9,838 nt of DNA from an uncultured Bacillaceae bacterium (GCA_937958375.1 CALGNY010000056.1:1-9838); one strand, 5' to 3'; positions 1 to 6,656 are shown, numbered from the stretch's first letter. The notes: a model not told the origin generated them from the sequence alone. Program-made: numbers and translations.

Positions 1-97
1 GGAGGGCACATATATCTCCACGACGGGCACATATTTTTGCGCGGAGGGCGCATATCCAGCTGTAGAGGTACCATATATTTGCATGTTGGGAACATAC
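1..97 (+). repeat. 21-bp tandem repeat array A (left end outside window)
   Basis: Five copies of a core resembling GGGCRCATAT begin at 4, 25, 46, 67 and 88, so the spacing is exactly 21 bp each time. The cores read GGGCACATAT, GGGCACATAT, GGGCGCATAT, GGTACCATAT and GGGAACATAC, so the array decays to the right. The sequence between cores is AT-rich and variable. The same core in reverse complement forms the larger array at 5039-5299. No open frame with a ribosome-binding site uses it. It lies just beyond the terminator of the nitroreductase gene and starts before the window. Function unknown. Confidence 0.85.
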
Positions 98-130
98 CTT
101 CCTACTCCGGCCGTGTTTAATCTCAAAAAC

Positions 131-175
131 AAAAAAGTAGTTCAACTCGGAGCGATCTGCTCCAAATTGAACTAC
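131..175 (-). terminator. Intrinsic terminator of the nitroreductase gene
   Basis: Read on the minus strand, GTAGTTCAA pairs with TTGAACTAC (plus-strand arms 137-145 and 167-175). An inner GGAG/CTCC stem (149-152 with 160-163) continues the hairpin. A run of six T (131-136) follows, then more T. The hairpin starts 10 bp beyond the stop codon. The other side has no T-run, so it should act on the minus strand only. Confidence 0.92.
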
Positions 176-184
176 CTTCATAAA

Positions 185-931
185 TTATTGTTTATTAAAC
201 CCTTTGCTTTGAACAAAATCTTTTATGTTCAAACGAACTTGTTTACTCAATTGGTTGGTCATTTGTTCAGACCATGTTTCGATACGTTGTCCACCGGTTC
301 GTTGATCATAATAGGATTGAACGGTGTCATCATACGCTTTCAGCTCATTTTTGTAACTGGTCTCGTCTCGGTTATATTCATTTTCATGGTATATATGCTT
401 GAATGGCAACCGAGGCTTTTGAGTCGATTCATCAGCCGGATAGCCGATTGTCATACCGAACAATGGAATCACTCGGTCTGGAAGGTTTAAGTATTCAGAG
501 ATTTTTTCTATGTTATTTCGGACGCCACCTAAGTAACAAATTCCTAGACCCATTGATTCAGCAGCAACTGCAGCATTTTGTGCTGCTAGTGTTCCGTCGA
601 TGACACCAACCATAAATTTTTCAGTTGTTTCAATGCTTTCATTTATGGATACGTCTTTTTCGTTAGCCAACAGTTCATGACGATAAAAATCTGCACAAAA
701 GATCAGCACGCAACCCGCATGCTCGACATGATCATTTTTTGAAAGCTCAGCGATTTTTTTCTTTCTCTCCTGCTCTTTGATTCCAATGATCGAATAAGCC
801 TGGACATAGCTACTCGTGGAAGCACTTTGGGCAGCTTTCACAATGGTTTCGATTTGGTCATCTGAAACCGGCTCATCCGTATATTTTCGGATTGATCGGT
901 GGTTCAAAAGTGTCTCAATAGTTGAATTCAT
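185..931 (-). CDS. nfrA: NfrA/NfsA-type NAD(P)H-dependent FMN reductase / nitroreductase
   Basis: This 248-residue flavoenzyme belongs to the NfsA/NfrA branch of the nitroreductase family. Such enzymes are cytosolic FMN-binding homodimers that pass two electrons from NAD(P)H to free flavin, nitroaromatics, quinones or other acceptors. The sequence shows the FMN-phosphate motif HRSIRKY (11-17), the conserved segment QSASTSSYVQAYS (35-47), the flavin-site motif AESMGLGICYLGGVR (124-138) and the KPRLP segment (172-176) that leads into the family's C-terminal arm. The ending KGFNK is, from memory, shared with B. subtilis NfrA1 (about 249 residues). A longer frame opens at 958, but the start at 929-931 is chosen because GGAGGT (939-944 on the plus strand) lies 7 bp upstream of it and no such site precedes the upstream ATG. 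The gene is transcribed away from a peroxiredoxin gene, with 124 bp between the two starts. The family is secure; the physiological substrate is not. Confidence 0.94.
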   Translation of the reverse strand: MNSTIETLLNHRSIRKYTDEPVSDDQIETIVKAAQSASTSSYVQAYSIIGIKEQERKKKIAELSKNDHVEHAGCVLIFCADFYRHELLANEKDVSINESIETTEKFMVGVIDGTLAAQNAAVAAESMGLGICYLGGVRNNIEKISEYLNLPDRVIPLFGMTIGYPADESTQKPRLPFKHIYHENEYNRDETSYKNELKAYDDTVQSYYDQRTGGQRIETWSEQMTNQLSKQVRLNIKDFVQSKGFNKQ

Positions 932-965
932 GATAGATACCTCCAAAAATTTTCTCAACTTTTAG

Positions 966-993
966 CATATAGTAGTTCACAAATCATTTGCAA
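966..993 (-). promoter_or_regulatory. Candidate sigma-A promoter of nfrA
   Basis: On the minus strand, TTGCAA (plus 988-993) and TATATG (plus 966-971) are separated by 16 bp and lie suitably upstream of the ribosome-binding site at 939-944. The -10 match is only fair. The -35 is interleaved with the divergent peroxiredoxin promoter, so the two polymerases would probably compete. The PerR-like site at 998-1012 lies just upstream of this -35. Confidence 0.4.
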
Positions 994-1004
994 GGTATTA
1001 TAAT
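976..1004 (+). promoter_or_regulatory. Sigma-A promoter of the peroxiredoxin gene
   Basis: TTCACA (976-981, five of six to the -35 consensus) is followed after 17 bp by a perfect TATAAT (999-1004). The start of transcription should fall near 1011. This leaves a leader of about 45 bases with AGGAGG at 1045-1050. Confidence 0.8.
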
Positions 1005-1012
1005 AAATATAA
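998..1012 (+). promoter_or_regulatory. PerR box (peroxide-responsive operator)
   Basis: TTATAATAAATATAA matches the published Bacillus PerR box TTATAATNATTATAA at 14 of 15 positions; the only mismatch is position 1007. It covers the peroxiredoxin -10 element and the predicted start of transcription, where a repressor would block polymerase. PerR is a metal-dependent Fur-family repressor released when H2O2 oxidises it. A peroxidase gene directly downstream fits. The AT-rich composition means a chance match cannot be excluded. Confidence 0.7.
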
Positions 1013-1055
1013 ATCCTAGTATACTTATAGGAATAATTTAAATTAGGAGGTTTTT

Positions 1056-1718
1056 ATGATGTCTGAAGAAATGAACCAACCGGAAATCCGTATGCCGCGA
1101 ATTGGTGAAAAAGCACCTCAATTCGAAGCCGTTACGACACATGGTCCGAAAAAATTATCCGATTATGAAGGGAAATATGTGGTGTTATTTTCACATCCAG
1201 CAGACTTTACACCGGTTTGCACGACCGAATTCGTCGCATTTCAGGCAATCTATCCACAGCTCAGAGAATTAAATACAGAATTGCTTGGTCTAAGCATCGA
1301 CAGTAACCAATCTCATCTAGCTTGGGTCAACAATATTGAAGAAAACTTTAATATAAAAATAGAATTCCCCGTGATTGCTGATCTAAACAAAAATGTCGCA
1401 TCTCAATATGGGATGTTAATGCCTGAAGAAAATTCGACTGAGACAAGTCGCGCAGTTTTCGTGATCGACGATAAACAAGTGATTCGCGGGATCATTTATT
1501 ACCCACTTCAAACCGGACGGAACATGGATGAAATCGTTCGATTGGTGAAAGCATTGCAAACGACCGACGAACACAAAGTGTCAACACCAGCTAACTGGGA
1601 GCCAGGCGATAAAGTGATCGTTCCACCACCAGCGACACAACAAGATATTGAAGCACGTAAAAATGATGACAGCTTAGAAGTCATCGACTGGTACCTATCC
1701 AAGAAATCGTTGGATTAA
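1056..1718 (+). CDS. Prx6-type single-cysteine peroxiredoxin (AhpC/TSA family)
   Basis: This 220-residue cytosolic thiol peroxidase would reduce H2O2, organic peroxides or peroxynitrite through an active-site cysteine. The signature PADFTPVCTTE (48-58) gives Cys55 as the peroxidatic residue, with Pro48 and Thr52 in their usual places. The segment SRAVFVID supplies the conserved active-site Arg. The C-terminal TPANWEPGDKVIVPPP is characteristic of the long Prx6/archaeal-type subgroup and distinguishes it from BCP and from typical AhpC. Cys55 is the only cysteine, so there is no resolving cysteine within the chain; an outside thiol, such as bacillithiol or thioredoxin, must recycle it (inference). 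Two ATG codons are possible, at 1056 and 1059. AGGAGG (1045-1050) is 5 bp from the first and 8 bp from the second, so the second may well be used, giving 219 residues. A PerR-like site overlaps its promoter. Confidence 0.94.
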   Translation: MMSEEMNQPEIRMPRIGEKAPQFEAVTTHGPKKLSDYEGKYVVLFSHPADFTPVCTTEFVAFQAIYPQLRELNTELLGLSIDSNQSHLAWVNNIEENFNIKIEFPVIADLNKNVASQYGMLMPEENSTETSRAVFVIDDKQVIRGIIYYPLQTGRNMDEIVRLVKALQTTDEHKVSTPANWEPGDKVIVPPPATQQDIEARKNDDSLEVIDWYLSKKSLD

Positions 1719-1743
1719 TCGGCGCAAAATAGGTCGACTACTT

Positions 1744-1778
1744 AATCCCCTCAAGTTCTTTATGAGCTTGAGGGGGTT
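1744..1778 (+). terminator. Intrinsic terminator of the peroxiredoxin gene
   Basis: CCCCTCAAG (1747-1755) pairs with CTTGAGGGG (1767-1775). The stem extends outward through a T-G pair and two A-T pairs, and a run of six T (1777-1782) follows. It begins 26 bp past the stop codon and has no T-run on the opposite strand. Confidence 0.93.
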
Positions 1779-1813
1779 TTTTAGATATTTGAAGGATAGG
1801 GCTTTGAAGCATG

Positions 1814-2008
1814 CTATCAACGAATAGCACGGAAATCTTTTCGTGTAATCGGCCATATAAGCGCTCTATCAACGATTAACATTGAAAATTTTTCACGTAA
1901 CCGGTCATAGGAGCGTCCTATCAACAAATAGCATGGAAATTTTTCCGCTTAACCCGTTCTATCGACGAATAGCACTATACTTCTCTTCACTTATTCAGCC
2001 ATAGAGGC
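1814..2008. repeat. Four degenerate copies of a ~52-bp hairpin repeat
   Basis: Copies begin at 1814, 1866, 1918 and 1959, each with CTATCRACRA. The first two are 52 bp long, and the third is shortened to 41 bp by loss of its last ~11 bp. Copies 1 to 3 share the order CTATCAACRA, a GGAAAT-like run of A and T, then a TAAYC motif; copies 1, 2 and 4 also share a CCATA or TCATA element. In copies 1, 3 and 4 the opening can fold on itself (CTAT/ATAG; in copy 1 GCTATCAACGAATAGC, 1813-1828). In copy 3, GGAAATTTTTCC (1935-1946) is a second palindrome. The block fills most of the gap 1779-2054 between two convergent genes and their terminators. I see no gene in that gap. Confidence 0.75.
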
Positions 2009-2054
2009 TAACAATTCTTCAAACTACACGCATCATATTTTCCCATCCCACCAC

Positions 2055-2091
2055 AAAAAATCCCAACCGGCTAAAACTCACCGATTGGGAT
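2055..2091 (-). terminator. Intrinsic terminator of the UPF0182 gene
   Basis: On the minus strand ATCCCAATCGG pairs with CCGGTTGGGAT (plus arms 2081-2091 and 2060-2070) with one mismatch and a 10-base loop. Six T follow (A-run 2055-2060 on the plus strand). It lies 8 bp beyond the stop codon. Confidence 0.93.
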
Positions 2092-2099
2092 CGAAATTT

Positions 2100-4853
2100 T
2101 TATTCAACTTCTGCTAATTGTTCTTCGATTTGTCTCATCAAATCTGCCGCTTCTTCCCAATTTCCATTGGATAAAGCATTCTGGTACTGGTCGAACAGGT
2201 CTGAGAATTCATTCAACAATTCATTCGCTTCGTCACTTGGCAAACCTGCTTCTTCGCCCTCTAATTCCTCAGGAGCAGCATTGGTTTCAATGTATCGTAG
2301 AATCCGCTCCAACGCCTGGTCGAAAGTGGCTTCCATGACAATGTAATCTTGATAAGCGATGACGACCTGCTTCACTTCAGGTAAAGAAGTTTCGTTACTC
2401 GATTCGATGTAAATTGGCTCGACATACATCATCGTGTCTTCGATCGGAATCGCCAAGAGGTTACCACGGATGACTTCCGAACCACCTTGAGACCACAGAT
2501 TCAATTGTTGTGAAATCGTACTGTCTTGGTTAATACGGTTCTCGATCTGTTGCGGTCCGTAGACGTTTCGCTGTTTAGGGAAACGATAAACTATTTTTTC
2601 ACCGTAATGCTCGCCATCATTTCGTACACCCATCCACGCAATCATATTCTGACGTTGACGCGGCGTGTACGGCATCATTAAGACGAATTCTTCTTCTTCC
2701 ATTTCAGGCAATTTCATCGTGACATAATATGGGTCCATTTCGATGTCTTGGTTATAATATTTCTCTGTCGGGAACTGCCAGAAGTCTTCACGGTTATAGA
2801 AAACCTCTAAATTGTCCATATGATAGGTTCCATACATTTCCGCTTGGATACTGAACAATCGCTCTGGATAACGGAAATGAGCTTGCAAGTTCTCAGGAAT
2901 TTCATCCGTGAACAGATCCGGGAACATGTTCGCATAGGTCTGAACCAGTGGATCTTCTTCGTCGACAATATAGAAATTCACTTCTCCTGTGTACGCATCA
3001 ATTTCAATTTTTACAGAGTTTTTAATGTAGTTATTGTCATCATTATATTTTTCAGCATATGGATAATGGCTACTCGTTAAATAAGCATCCATAATCCAAG
3101 CCATACTGCCATCGTCTCTGACATAAATATAAGGATCCAGTTCATATTCAAAGAATGGTGCAATGCGATTGACACGGTCCATAATATTTCGGGTCACCAA
3201 AATCTGACTTTCATCGGTTACCTGATCAGAGACGAGCATCCGGAATGACATTTCATTCAACGAGAATAAAAACCGATTAAGCCCTTGGAACGGAATTCCC
3301 GTATCTGCTTCATAACGTGTCGATACGTTTTCTTCCCCATCTGGATAATCAAACTCATCTACCGCAGAGTTTACGATCACAGTCGGATAACTCTCTTCAC
3401 CGAAATAAATTTGTGGTCTTTCAATCTCGATATCTCCAGTTGGAGGCAAGTTTTTTACTAAATATTCTGGCTGGCCTTGACTTGTGATTTCATTAACTTG
3501 ACTCATGGCCACACCGTAACCGTGCGTATATCGTAAATTTTCGTTCACCCATGTTTTTGCCTGTTCGGGTAAATCTTCCATACTTAGCTCACGCGCACCG
3601 ATAAACACTTGTTGATAGTCACCGTCAATTTCGTATCGGTCAATATCGATATCTTGGAAATTATAATACGTTCTGAATGTCTGGATTTGATTGTAGACCT
3701 CATTTAGCGGTCTTGAATCGTTCAGACGAATGTTATTGATGGTGAGTTCATTTCGTTCAACCATCTCTTCATCCAGCGAGTTGTTACCCGGATGATCCCG
3801 AATCTCGATATCCTCTAAATCATATGCATGTCTCGTCATATTCAAATTATTCTCTAAGTAAGGCGTTTCTTGCTGAAACTCATTTGGCGAAACGACGAAT
3901 TGTTGAACAATCACCGCTGCGGCCTGACTTCCGAATAGCACCAACAAATATAGGCCGAGCGGAATCAACAGGCGCATGTAATTTTTACGGAATAAGGTAA
4001 CGATTGCCCAGATTGTCGCTAGTACCGTCACCGCAGCCAAAACATAGGCACTCGGAATATTGATCACATCATCCGTGTAACTGATTCCATAGACTGCACT
4101 TTTCTGAAAAGCTGTGACTTGGTTCGTGAACAGGGTGTCGTATTGGCCAAGGTAATGGGTCGCGGCAAGTGAAAGGCCAAAGATTCCCACATAAAAAGCT
4201 AGCTGAATTTTAGCCACCCGGTGATGGAACGCCTGAAACATGAAGTAACTAAGAGCCGCGACACCCGCTAAAATGAGTGATAAAACCATTAAAACGTTCA
4301 GTACAAAGTTCAACACAGGCAATGTGTAAAAATAAAACGAGATGTCATGCCCAAAATGTGGGTCGGTTTGATTGAATGGGACCTGATTCATGACTTTCAA
4401 CACCGGCTCCCAACCAATCCGTTGTACAATATAACTTCCTAACATACCAATCAATAGGGAAATAATGATGTTTACCCACGTCACCATTTTCTTCGGGCCG
4501 ATTTGCTGGATAAACTTCGCCTTCCCTACCGTATCAATGATGATTTTTTGCATTCCCGCCAAGGTGATGTATGTAAAGATGAAGAATAGCAGGAACCCTG
4601 CAATGACTAGGCTAACCTTTGTGATCAATGTTGTCGTATAAACAGACTCAAAACCAAGCGATTCCATCCAAATATAATTCGTCAAAAAATTAAATATAAA
4701 TGGGATCGCCAACAGTAACAGCAGAATAAAGAAAAAGATTGTTCCCCACTTGAACATCTTTTTCTTTTGCTGTGGTGACATTTGTTTCTGTTCAAATATC
4801 ACAGTTTTAGAATTATGATTCGAGTTGTTCGATTGATTAAACGTCCATTTCAT
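2100..4853 (-). CDS. UPF0182 family multi-pass membrane protein
   Basis: This 917-residue protein has the UPF0182 (DUF/COG1615-type) architecture: an N-terminal block of about seven membrane segments (roughly 36-58, 76-99, 124-144, 172-206, 216-234, 266-288 and 293-316), then a ~600-residue extracytoplasmic domain. The segment PYLENNLNMTRHAYDL (331-346) just after the last membrane helix and the C-terminal A-x-x-x-G-N-W-E-E-A motif near 893-903 resemble what I recall of this family. Its usual length is about 900-950 residues, so the gene looks complete. The biochemical role is not established. The last ~70 residues are strongly acidic, and the outer domain contains many Asp, Glu and Tyr. The start at 4853 has only a modest ribosome-binding site (GAGAGGGA about 5 bp upstream); Met25 or Met33 are possible alternatives, since residues 1-34 are hydrophilic. 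It is transcribed alone, with its own terminator. Confidence 0.92.
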   Translation of the reverse strand: MKWTFNQSNNSNHNSKTVIFEQKQMSPQQKKKMFKWGTIFFFILLLLLAIPFIFNFLTNYIWMESLGFESVYTTTLITKVSLVIAGFLLFFIFTYITLAGMQKIIIDTVGKAKFIQQIGPKKMVTWVNIIISLLIGMLGSYIVQRIGWEPVLKVMNQVPFNQTDPHFGHDISFYFYTLPVLNFVLNVLMVLSLILAGVAALSYFMFQAFHHRVAKIQLAFYVGIFGLSLAATHYLGQYDTLFTNQVTAFQKSAVYGISYTDDVINIPSAYVLAAVTVLATIWAIVTLFRKNYMRLLIPLGLYLLVLFGSQAAAVIVQQFVVSPNEFQQETPYLENNLNMTRHAYDLEDIEIRDHPGNNSLDEEMVERNELTINNIRLNDSRPLNEVYNQIQTFRTYYNFQDIDIDRYEIDGDYQQVFIGARELSMEDLPEQAKTWVNENLRYTHGYGVAMSQVNEITSQGQPEYLVKNLPPTGDIEIERPQIYFGEESYPTVIVNSAVDEFDYPDGEENVSTRYEADTGIPFQGLNRFLFSLNEMSFRMLVSDQVTDESQILVTRNIMDRVNRIAPFFEYELDPYIYVRDDGSMAWIMDAYLTSSHYPYAEKYNDDNNYIKNSVKIEIDAYTGEVNFYIVDEEDPLVQTYANMFPDLFTDEIPENLQAHFRYPERLFSIQAEMYGTYHMDNLEVFYNREDFWQFPTEKYYNQDIEMDPYYVTMKLPEMEEEEFVLMMPYTPRQRQNMIAWMGVRNDGEHYGEKIVYRFPKQRNVYGPQQIENRINQDSTISQQLNLWSQGGSEVIRGNLLAIPIEDTMMYVEPIYIESSNETSLPEVKQVVIAYQDYIVMEATFDQALERILRYIETNAAPEELEGEEAGLPSDEANELLNEFSDLFDQYQNALSNGNWEEAADLMRQIEEQLAEVE

Positions 4854-4891
4854 TTTGTTCCCTCTCTCTTTCGAACTCGTTTGTTAACTCT

Positions 4892-4900
4892 ATTTTAGCA
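4892..4900 (-). promoter_or_regulatory. Extended -10 promoter of the UPF0182 gene
   Basis: On the minus strand TGCTAAAAT gives a TGn extension plus TAAAAT (plus 4892-4897), about 40 bp upstream of the start codon. The -35 region at 17 bp (TCAAAT) is poor, as is common for extended -10 promoters. Further upstream, TGACGTGTCA (4937-4946) has inverted TGAC/GTCA arms and could be an operator, though this is weak. Confidence 0.5.
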
Positions 4901-5038
4901 TAATTTATGAGGTTATTTGATGAGAAACTGTGTTTTTGACGTGTCAGTTAATCTTAAATTGACTAACTTTCCGGGTGTGGGCAAATTTTTCATACGTTTA
5001 TGAATCCGCTTGGCTTCGTTCAATTCCGACGTAGAGAC

Positions 5039-5299
5039 TTATGTAACCTGGGTGGACTGATATGCGACCATCGATTAGGTAAATGGTCCTTTCGTCGAAA
5101 TATATGTTCCCTTGAGCGAAATATATGTGCCCGTCTGCGAATTTTATGCGCCCGACAGCAATATATATGAGCCCTTGAGCGAATTTTATGTGCCCTTCAG
5201 CAAAATATATGCACCCATCAGCGAATTTTATGCGCCCGATAGCAGAATATATGCACCCGTGGGCGTGTATATGCGCCCACCACCAGATTATATGAGCCC
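5039..5299 (-). repeat. 21-bp tandem repeat array B (13 units)
   Basis: Cores resembling ATATGNGCCC on the plus strand (GGGCNCATAT on the minus) begin at 5039, 5060, 5081, 5102, 5123, 5144, 5165, 5186, 5207, 5228, 5249, 5269 and 5290. All steps are 21 bp except one of 20 bp (5249 to 5269). The first three are degenerate (TTATGTAACC, ATATGCGACC, AAATGGTCCT) but hold the phase. From 5123 to 5258 the units alternate between AATATATG and ATTTTATG types, giving a 42-bp higher-order period. It is the same family as array A but in the other orientation. It fills the gap between the UPF0182 promoter and the tyrS terminator. A frame through it (5112-5306) is open because 21 is a multiple of 3. That frame would start with TTG and has no ribosome-binding site, so I do not call it a gene. 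Confidence 0.92.
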
Positions 5300-5314
5300 G
5301 AAATAGGATCCATC

Positions 5315-5342
5315 AAAAAAAGAGAGCCCCCAATGAGCTCTC
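5315..5342 (-). terminator. Intrinsic terminator of tyrS
   Basis: On the minus strand GAGAGC and GCTCTC (plus arms 5337-5342 and 5322-5327) form a stem with a 9-base loop, followed by seven T (A-run 5315-5321). It starts 8 bp beyond the tyrS stop codon. Confidence 0.9.
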
Positions 5343-5350
5343 CAAAATTT

Positions 5351-6616
5351 TTAATGGCGGATTAGGAAGTATTTTTTCTTACCTCGGCGGATCACCGTAA
5401 AACTTCCATCTAATTTATCTTTTTCATCAATCTCATAAGAAAGATCTTTCTCCCGGTCGCCATTAATGTAAATTGCACCGTTTTGAATATCTTCTCGTGC
5501 TTGTCGTTTGGATGAAGAAATTTTCGCTGCGACGAGCAAATCCACCAGACCTAATCGCTCTTCTTCCATCGTATAAGAAGGAACATCTTTGAATCCTTCT
5601 TCGATTTCTTTTGCGTTCAATGACTTGATGTCGCCTTCAAACAATGCTTTTGAAATACGAATGGCTTGCTCTAATGCTTCTTCACTGTGAACGAGCTTCG
5701 TCATTTCTTCGGCTAATCGTTGCTGAGCTTTTCGCTGTTCTGGTCGTTCTTCGACTTCTTTTTCCAGCTCAGCTATTTCTTCTAATGACAAGAAGGTAAA
5801 TGATTTTAAAAACTTCACGACATCCCGGTCATCGGTATTGATCCAAAACTGATAAAACTCATATGGGGAGGTTTTATCCGCATCCAGCCATACTGCGCCA
5901 CCTGCTGTTTTACCGAATTTCGTACCGTCCGCTTTCGTCACCAATGGGACAGTCAGCCCGTATGCTTTGGCTTCTTCCCCTTCTTCACTCGTACGGCGGA
6001 TTAATTCCAACCCTGCTGTAATATTTCCCCATTGGTCGCTCCCACCAATTTGAAGGGTACAATTTTCACGTTGATACAGACGTAAAAAGTCTAGAGACTG
6101 CAGTAACATGTACGTGAATTCCGTATAAGAAATTCCGTGTTTAATGCGCGCTTCAACAGATTCTTTGGCTAGCATGTAATTCACGCTAAAATGTTTCCCG
6201 ATATCACGCAACAGATCGATGACACTCATTTTGGATAACCAGTCATAGTTATTGACGGCCACCGCACCCTTTTTCTCATCATCGAAATCGATCAACTTTG
6301 AAAGCTGGCCTTTAATGTCTTCGGTCCACTGTTGAACAATCGTCGCATCATTCAGTTTGCGTTCTTCATTACGCCCACTCGGATCCCCGATCATCCCAGT
6401 ACCACCGCCAACCAACGCGATTGGGCGATGGCCAGCTTCTTGGAAACGTTTCAGCATTAAGATCGGAAGTAAATGTCCGATATGCAGACTATCTGCCGTC
6501 GGATCAAAACCGCAATATAACGAAATCCGGTTTTCATCCAAGTGCTTTCTCAAGCCTTCTTCATCAGTTATCTGATTGATTAAGCCTCGTTCCTTCAAAT
6601 CATCTAAGATATGCAT
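5351..6616 (-). CDS. tyrS: Tyrosyl-tRNA synthetase, TyrS type
   Basis: This 421-residue class I synthetase activates tyrosine with ATP and charges tRNA-Tyr in the cytosol, acting as a homodimer. It aligns from memory with the 419-residue Geobacillus stearothermophilus enzyme: Tyr34, Cys35, Asp38, Thr40, the HIGH motif (45-48), Tyr169, Gln173 and Asp176 fall at the same numbers. The second signature is KFGKT at 233-237, the TyrS form, rather than the variant typical of TyrZ. An S4-like RNA-binding domain occupies about 355-421 and includes SKRQAREDIQNGAIYINGD. Position 51 is Pro (Thr in G. stearothermophilus). The start is fixed by a GAGGAGGAG ribosome-binding site (plus 6621-6629) directly upstream. 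The gene stands alone, controlled by a tyrosine T-box, and diverges from a penicillin-binding protein gene. Confidence 0.98.
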   Translation of the reverse strand: MHILDDLKERGLINQITDEEGLRKHLDENRISLYCGFDPTADSLHIGHLLPILMLKRFQEAGHRPIALVGGGTGMIGDPSGRNEERKLNDATIVQQWTEDIKGQLSKLIDFDDEKKGAVAVNNYDWLSKMSVIDLLRDIGKHFSVNYMLAKESVEARIKHGISYTEFTYMLLQSLDFLRLYQRENCTLQIGGSDQWGNITAGLELIRRTSEEGEEAKAYGLTVPLVTKADGTKFGKTAGGAVWLDADKTSPYEFYQFWINTDDRDVVKFLKSFTFLSLEEIAELEKEVEERPEQRKAQQRLAEEMTKLVHSEEALEQAIRISKALFEGDIKSLNAKEIEEGFKDVPSYTMEEERLGLVDLLVAAKISSSKRQAREDIQNGAIYINGDREKDLSYEIDEKDKLDGSFTVIRRGKKKYFLIRH

Positions 6617-6656
6617 AGTGCTCCTCCTCGTTTTAACGATCTGATTTAATGAAAAT

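Noticed and set aside
83..490. Plus-strand frames at 83-490 and 403-603
   Set aside because: They lie opposite the nitroreductase coding sequence and its terminator, have no ribosome-binding site and no family features.
185..958. Longer nitroreductase start at 958, adding nine residues
   Set aside because: GGAGGT is placed 7 bp before the internal ATG at 931, and the NfrA homologue begins at the corresponding Met; no such site precedes 958.
5039..5299. CRISPR array
   Set aside because: The unit is only 21 bp, with no unique spacers of 30 bp or more, the cores are degenerate, and no cas gene is present. The same applies to the 52-bp repeats at 1814-2008, which are contiguous and divergent.
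1..5299. The two inverted 21-bp arrays as ends of a mobile element or an invertible segment
   Set aside because: No transposase or recombinase lies between them, no target duplication is visible, the enclosed genes are ordinary chromosomal genes, and the arrays match only in short cores rather than over a long identical stretch.
5112..5306. Open frame of 64 codons with a seven-residue repeat ([SC]-x-[IF]-Y-x-P-x)
   Set aside because: It starts at TTG with no ribosome-binding site. The periodic peptide follows simply from 21-bp repeat units, and the phase is broken by the 20-bp step at 5249-5269, after which the peptide repeat changes register.
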